Shown here piece after piece: positions 23,197 through 26,838 of a stretch of 26,838 nt of DNA. The stretch's first letter is position 1. The number at the start of each line of letters is the position of its first letter. The DNA comes from an uncultured Bacilli bacterium (GTDB lineage Bacteria; Bacillota_I; Bacilli_A; RF39; UBA660). Both the position numbers and the translations under genes were made by a program. The stretch is from positions 1-26,838 of the forward strand of contig CALWAA010000003.1 of assembly GCA_944372725.1 (NCBI GenBank), read 5' to 3'. Below the pieces are notes generated by a model that saw nothing but the letters and a program-made list of their open reading frames with translations, made no database searches and was not told the origin of the DNA.

Positions 23197-23731
23197 TTCT
23201 CCCTTTACCGAAGATTGGTTACCAGTAAAACAAATTTTAAATGGAATGATTCAGTTAGATACTGGCGAGTATGTAACTGGTGTAAAAGTACATCCTAGAA
23301 ATATTTTTATTGTTGACCAAGGCTTACAAAATGCTATTATTGGTAATTTAAGAAACTTTTATAATTCTATTAGTTTTGAATTCTGGTTAATTATCGCTGA
23401 CCGTCCTGTAGATATTGGCTTGTATTTATCAAACTTACAAATTTTATATAACAATACAGATAGTCCAATTCAAAAAAAATTAATCATGGAAGATATTAAC
23501 AAAGCAAATATGTTTATGAGTGCTGAATATAATGTCGTTGATACCGAATACTTTATATTATTTAAAGAAAAGAGAATGGAGTTAATTCAAAAGAATTTAC
23601 ACACCTTAATCAGTGGACTTGCTAATTCTGGTCTTAATTCCAATCAAGTATCAAACGATGATTTAAGAATGATTTTAGATAATTTCTTAAATGGTGGAGT
23701 ACACACAACATTTGGGACGGTGATGAGCTAA
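23180..23731 (+). CDS. TrsD/TraC-like type IV secretion protein (VirB4 N-domain-like)
   Basis: A 183-residue soluble protein. WLPVKQILNGMIQLDTGEYVTGVKVHPRN resembles the opening of TrsD/TraC proteins of Gram-positive conjugative elements (LPVKEI, then a short beta-rich domain), which look like a separate VirB4 N-terminal module. ATG 23180 was chosen over an ATG 42 nt upstream because the family match starts here and GGATGG lies before it. It overlaps the VirB3-like gene by 17 nt and its stop overlaps the ATPase start (TAATG). The order TrsC-TrsD-TrsE is that of staphylococcal conjugative plasmids. It is probably complete and not a broken half of the next gene. Confidence 0.65.
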   Translation: MAKISSSPFTEDWLPVKQILNGMIQLDTGEYVTGVKVHPRNIFIVDQGLQNAIIGNLRNFYNSISFEFWLIIADRPVDIGLYLSNLQILYNNTDSPIQKKLIMEDINKANMFMSAEYNVVDTEYFILFKEKRMELIQKNLHTLISGLANSGLNSNQVSNDDLRMILDNFLNGGVHTTFGTVMS

Positions 23732-25518
23732 TGGCAAAATTAAAAAGTGAAATAGCTCCAAAAGGAATGGAGTTTAAACCAACCGAATTTACTTTAGGTG
23801 GGAAATATTGTACCATTATGACAATTATCTCTTACCCTAAAAGTATTTATGTAGGCTATTTATCGGATATTACCAGCATTAGCGGTGTAAAAGTAGCAAT
23901 TAAACATATTCCAATTGAATTTAGTACATTACAAAGAATGTTAAATAAAGAAATAGCCGATTTAAAAATGCGCTATCAAAACGAAAGAGATAAAACGATT
24001 CAAGAACGTATTAGACAAGATTATGAATCACTTGAACAATTCATATCTATGCTTGCAGCGACTCAAGCAAGAATCTTTGATTTTCAAATGCATGTAATGA
24101 TTAGTGCTGATTCCAAAGAAGATTTAGAATTAAAGAAAATGCAAGTTAGAACGTATCTTGATGCGTTAGGTATGCGTGGTATTTCTTTAATGTTCGAACA
24201 AGAAAAAGTATTAAAATCAATTATTCCCATATTCCCTAAACAAGATATTGAATCAAGAATTGGCACACCAATTCCATCTATTACTGTTGCCGCTATGTAC
24301 CCATTTGTCTTTGATAGTATAAAAGACCCAGGAGATGCTACTCTTTTTGGTGTTGATTTCTCAGGTGGTGTCGTATTATTTAATCAATTCTTATATCAAA
24401 TTAAAAAAGAAAACAATCGTAATAATGCTAACATGATTTTACTTGGTACATCTGGTTCCGGAAAATCAACCGCTGCCAAATTACTACTTAGAACTCATCT
24501 TCGCAATGGCTGTAAAGTCGTATGTATCGACCCAGAAGGAGAACTAGAAGAAATGGCTCACTCTTTAGGAGGAGATTTCCTAGATTTAGGCAAAGGTGGC
24601 GACTTTGGTATGATTAACCCCCTTGAAGTTGTTGTCGATGCTGATGAAGAAGAAATTGCTCAAGGACTAGGATATACCATTTTAACTAGAACATTACAAC
24701 AATTAAAAGCTTTCATGAAATATTTATATCCCGATATTGAAGAAGATGTGCTAACAATGTTCAGTGAAATTGTCCAAGATACCTACAAAAGATATAAAAT
24801 AGATTTTGATACGGATTTTACGAAAATTACTAGTGCTGATTATCCAACTTTTGATGATGTATACGCAACAATAAAAGGAAGGCTCTTATCAATGCCTGAT
24901 GCTACTCGTGAACGTGATGTGATTGAACGCTTAGAGTTAAAGATAAGACCACTCACGAAAGAATTACGTTATTATTTCACGGGTCATACTACTCTTAGAT
25001 TTAACAGTGATTTTATTGTCTTCAATATTAGAGAATTAATGAATAGTGATGAAAATATTAAAAACACATTATTCTTTAATATCTTAAAATATGCTTGGGG
25101 ATTAACATTAGATAAAAATATCAACACTGTAATGATGGTAGATGAAGCTCACGTATTATTATCAAGTAGAAATGAATTAGGAGCTGAATTCTTAGCTCAA
25201 ATTCAAAGACGTTCAAGAAAATACAATACTGGTACAATCATTATTACACAACAACCAACCGATTTTGCAGCTCCAAACATGATTGTTCATGGTAAAGCAA
25301 TATTTGATAATGCTTCCTACTATTTAGTAATGGGCTTACGGAAGCAAGCTGTGGATGACTTAGCTAAACTAATTGATTTAAATGAGTCAGAAAAAGATAG
25401 TATTAAATATTATAACCAAGGAGAAGCTCTATTTATATGTGGTAACAGAAGAATGAGAATTACTGTTATTGTAACCCAAGAAGAATTAGATTCCTTTGGT
25501 TCTGGCGGAGGATTATAA
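23731..25518 (+). CDS. virB4: VirB4/TrsE-family type IV secretion ATPase
   Basis: The 595-residue ATPase powers assembly and transport of the secretion machine. The N-terminal part (1-220) is the VirB4-type domain, with IISYPKSIYVGYLSDI. The RecA-like motor has Walker A GTSGSGKST at 239-247, CIDPEGELEEMAHSLGGD, and Walker B MMVDEAHVLL with Asp471-Glu472. IQRRSRKYNTGTIIITQQ and the later FICGNRRMRITV are typical of VirB4/TraE. It starts at 23731, overlapping the TrsD-like stop. It ends the second operon; the next thing downstream is the RNA element of the nuclease module. No VirD4 coupling protein, relaxase or cell-wall hydrolase is in view. Confidence 0.93.
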   Translation: MAKLKSEIAPKGMEFKPTEFTLGGKYCTIMTIISYPKSIYVGYLSDITSISGVKVAIKHIPIEFSTLQRMLNKEIADLKMRYQNERDKTIQERIRQDYESLEQFISMLAATQARIFDFQMHVMISADSKEDLELKKMQVRTYLDALGMRGISLMFEQEKVLKSIIPIFPKQDIESRIGTPIPSITVAAMYPFVFDSIKDPGDATLFGVDFSGGVVLFNQFLYQIKKENNRNNANMILLGTSGSGKSTAAKLLLRTHLRNGCKVVCIDPEGELEEMAHSLGGDFLDLGKGGDFGMINPLEVVVDADEEEIAQGLGYTILTRTLQQLKAFMKYLYPDIEEDVLTMFSEIVQDTYKRYKIDFDTDFTKITSADYPTFDDVYATIKGRLLSMPDATRERDVIERLELKIRPLTKELRYYFTGHTTLRFNSDFIVFNIRELMNSDENIKNTLFFNILKYAWGLTLDKNINTVMMVDEAHVLLSSRNELGAEFLAQIQRRSRKYNTGTIIITQQPTDFAAPNMIVHGKAIFDNASYYLVMGLRKQAVDDLAKLIDLNESEKDSIKYYNQGEALFICGNRRMRITVIVTQEELDSFGSGGGL

Positions 25519-25531
25519 AAATCCTTCTTTT
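25507..25531 (+). terminator. Weak terminator after the VirB4 gene
   Basis: GGAGGAT (25507-25513) pairs with ATCCTTC (25521-25527) with one wobble, followed by TTTTA. TATAAA inside it (25514-25519) could also act as a poor -10 for element B, which begins at 25532. Confidence 0.5.
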
Positions 25532-25717
25532 AGGTTAATCTAATCAAGTGACATGTCTCCGTATAACTATCCAAATGCTAACGTGTTCCTTGTGAATTCG
25601 AATGGCAACCTCAACTGGAACAACGTGAATAACGGGTATGGTGTGCGCCCAATATCCTTTTAAACTCAGTACTTGATTAAGGTTAAGTAAAGAAGCATTA
25701 GGATACAAGATTAGCCT
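25532..25717 (+). ncRNA. Putative structured RNA with a DGR template-like Asn-rich cassette (copy B)
   Basis: A 186-nt relative of the element at 16178. The closing stem is AGGTTAATCT (25532-25541) with AGATTAGCCT (25708-25717). The cassette at 25553-25663 is open for 36 codons (MSPYNYPNANVF, then VNSNGNLNWNNVNN, then GVRPISF). It shares a long nearly identical core with copy A, but a 9-nt stretch replaces 21 nt. In the aligned core, 4 of the 5 substitutions fall on A in copy A (AAT to CTT, ACG to GGG, AAT to TAT), the bias that DGR mutagenesis produces. No ribosome binding site is seen. It lies upstream of nuclease copy 3, whereas copy A lies downstream of copies 1 and 2. Confidence 0.55.
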
Positions 25718-25738
25718 GTGGATTATTCCTAAATAAAT

Positions 25739-25781
25739 AATATTGATATTTTAAATCTTGTATTTAAAATTAAAACAATAT
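25739..25781. repeat. Conserved AT-rich hairpin following element B
   Basis: AATATTG (25739-25745) with CAATAT (25776-25781), and an inner stem ATTTTAAAT / ATTTAAAAT around CTTGT. It is the same structure as at 16401-16444 and 14134-14177. Confidence 0.75.
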
Positions 25782-25783
25782 AG

Positions 25784-25808
25784 GATAGAGTGAACGCTCT
25801 ATCTTTTT
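25784..25808 (+). terminator. Terminator between element B and nuclease copy 3
   Basis: GATAGAG (25784-25790) pairs with CTCTATC (25797-25803), followed by five T. It is in the same place as the unrelated hairpin at 14182-14203. Confidence 0.8.
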
Positions 25809-25822
25809 ACTTTACACGGACT

Positions 25823-25861
25823 TTAAGAGATATTGTCGAATATCAATAAGTTTGTAGCCAT
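25823..25861. promoter_or_regulatory. Conserved 39-nt block upstream of nuclease copy 3
   Basis: It matches 14216-14254 in length, position and most bases. Here GATATT / AATATC can pair around GTCG. The minus-strand frame reads MATNLLIFDNIS, differing from the other copy only by silent or conservative changes. Confidence 0.55.
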
Positions 25862-25876
25862 CTTGTTTTAGAAATA

Positions 25877-25905
25877 TTTACTTATAAAATAATTTATGAT
25901 ATAAG
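25877..25905 (+). promoter_or_regulatory. Extended -10 promoter of nuclease copy 3
   Basis: TTTACT (25877-25882), 17 nt, TATAAG (25900-25905) with TG one base before. The arrangement is identical to 14270-14298. Confidence 0.75.
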
Positions 25906-25927
25906 CTAGTTATTCAGGAGGTTACAA

Positions 25928-26838
25928 ATGAATGAATATTATTTAAAGATTAAGACATTAATTGAAACTTATGAAGTAAATCATAAGGTGCGTGCTTTAC
26001 AAGATAATAGTGAAAAATTACAAATGAATTGGCATATCGGACGGTTGCTGGTTAAAGCCCAAGGAGGAAGCTCTAGGGCAAAGTATGGTGACGGACTAAT
26101 TAAAAAATGGTCAATGACTCTTACTCATGATTACGGAATGCAATATAGTGCCAGAGAACTTCGGAAAATGCGTCAATTTTATATATTGTTTCCAAAGTGG
26201 GGCTCACTGAGCTCCACATTAAGCTGGACTCATTATCGCTATTTACTTCCTATCAAAAATGAAAACGAACGAAACTATTACATCAATCAAGTAATATTAA
26301 ATAATCTATCTGTAAGAGAACTAAGAGATTTAATTAAAAGTAAAGCTTATGATAGATTATCGTATGCTGATAAAGAAAGTATTAAATTAATTGATAGTAA
26401 TAATTCAACTTTACTAACCATAGAAGATATGATAAAAGACCCCATTTTAATTAAAATAGATAAACATATTGATAAGTTAAATGAAAAGGCATTACATAAA
26501 TACATTATTGAAATGTTAGAAGATAAGTTTTTAGAGTTAGGAGTTGGATTTGCTTTAGTGGCACATGAATACAAAATTAAGATAAATAATCATACATTTA
26601 GAATAGATTTATTATTCTACAATATAAAATTAAACTCTTATATTGTAGTAGAATTAAAAACAAGAGAATTTAAACCACAAGATATAGGGCAATTAGAATT
26701 GTATGTAAATTATATAGATAAAAATATAAAAGAAAATCATAATAAAACAATAGGCTTATTAATAGTGAAAAAGAAAGATAAATATGTAATAGAATATACA
26801 ACAAATAAAGATATATTTGTCACAACATATAAAGCGAT
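25928..26838 (+). CDS. DUF1016 (YhcG-type) PD-(D/E)XK nuclease domain protein, copy 3 (cut by window end)
   Basis: An open frame of at least 303 codons that runs off the window without a stop; by comparison with copies 1 and 2 it is nearly complete. The N-terminal domain has NWHIGRLLVKAQGG, ELRKMRQFYILF and LSWTHYRYLL. The nuclease residues are Asp227 (FRIDLLFYN) and Glu242-x-Lys244 (VVELKTR), then IGQLELYVNY. It is clearly more distant from copies 1 and 2 than they are from each other, so it is not a recent duplicate, although its upstream region is alike. It starts at 25928 after CAGGAGG. It also has the in-gene palindrome, around codon 94. Confidence 0.85.
   Translation, partial: MNEYYLKIKTLIETYEVNHKVRALQDNSEKLQMNWHIGRLLVKAQGGSSRAKYGDGLIKKWSMTLTHDYGMQYSARELRKMRQFYILFPKWGSLSSTLSWTHYRYLLPIKNENERNYYINQVILNNLSVRELRDLIKSKAYDRLSYADKESIKLIDSNNSTLLTIEDMIKDPILIKIDKHIDKLNEKALHKYIIEMLEDKFLELGVGFALVAHEYKIKINNHTFRIDLLFYNIKLNSYIVVELKTREFKPQDIGQLELYVNYIDKNIKENHNKTIGLLIVKKKDKYVIEYTTNKDIFVTTYKA
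26197..26217. repeat. In-gene palindrome, nuclease copy 3
   Basis: A 9-bp stem, GTGGGGCTC (26197-26205) with GAGCTCCAC (26209-26217), one G-T wobble, around ACT. It lies on the TCA-CTG codons (Ser-Leu94) that align with the palindrome centres of copies 1 and 2. Confidence 0.85.

Noticed and set aside
23180..25518. VirB4 split in two by a frameshift or stop
   Set aside because: The upstream 183-residue protein matches the separate TrsD/TraC type, and the 595-residue ATPase has its own complete N-terminal domain; the TAATG overlap is ordinary translational coupling.
14107..26838. CRISPR array or retron as an explanation of the repeated elements
   Set aside because: There are only two full copies about 9.4 kb apart, no regular spacers, no cas gene, and no reverse transcriptase in the window.

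Overview
The window looks like chromosome from a strongly AT-rich, low-GC Gram-positive bacterium. TGA acts as a stop codon (for example at the ends of the RelB-like gene and both complete DUF1016 genes) and Trp is TGG, so this is not a Mycoplasma code. DapF plus a MurE carrying the DNPR motif indicate meso-diaminopimelate peptidoglycan. ThyA is of the Bacillus subtilis ThyA type, and the secretion genes resemble Gram-positive TrsC/TrsD/TrsE. An uncultured gut Bacillota of the Bacilli/RF39 kind fits, but that placement is inference.

Layout. 1-790: an IS200/IS605-like insertion with a Y1 transposase and several TTTA-loop hairpins. 799-1652: an XRE repressor divergent from a membrane protein that resembles a signal-peptidase fold without its serine. 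1738-5892: pyruvate kinase, a Nudix hydrolase and a short ClpC, each with its own terminator or promoter. 5999-6585: a RelB/YafQ toxin-antitoxin pair whose toxin frame is broken in a run of eight A. 6602-8854: thyA divergent from folA-tmk (dTMP supply). 8979-12485: a trans-sulfuration PLP enzyme, dapF and murE in one operon. 12541-14092: pduL-type phosphotransacylase overlapping dusB. 16461-17843 (minus): murC. 17987-25518: two operons for a type IV secretion-like machine (two secreted or membrane pilin-like proteins, VirB6-like, small helical protein, VirB3/PrgI-like, TrsD-like, VirB4 ATPase), with no relaxase or coupling protein in view.

The most unusual part is a repeated module at 14107-16444 and again at 25532-26838 (cut by the window end). 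It combines DUF1016/YhcG-type PD-(D/E)XK nuclease genes (a tandem pair and a third copy) with a 186-202 nt element. The element is bracketed by a 10-bp complementary stem that covaries between copies, and it contains an Asn-codon-rich cassette ending in GVRP. Such a cassette looks like the template or variable repeat of a diversity-generating retroelement (DGR), yet no reverse transcriptase or full target gene lies in the window. Each element is followed by a conserved AT-rich hairpin. Where a nuclease gene follows, there is also a terminator, a conserved 39-nt block and a matched extended -10 promoter.

In addition, all three nuclease genes carry a palindrome with a 3-nt ACT/AGT loop at exactly the same aligned codon, with different but self-complementary stems. 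I judge the nuclease, template-like RNA and in-gene hairpin combination to be the candidate undescribed system.
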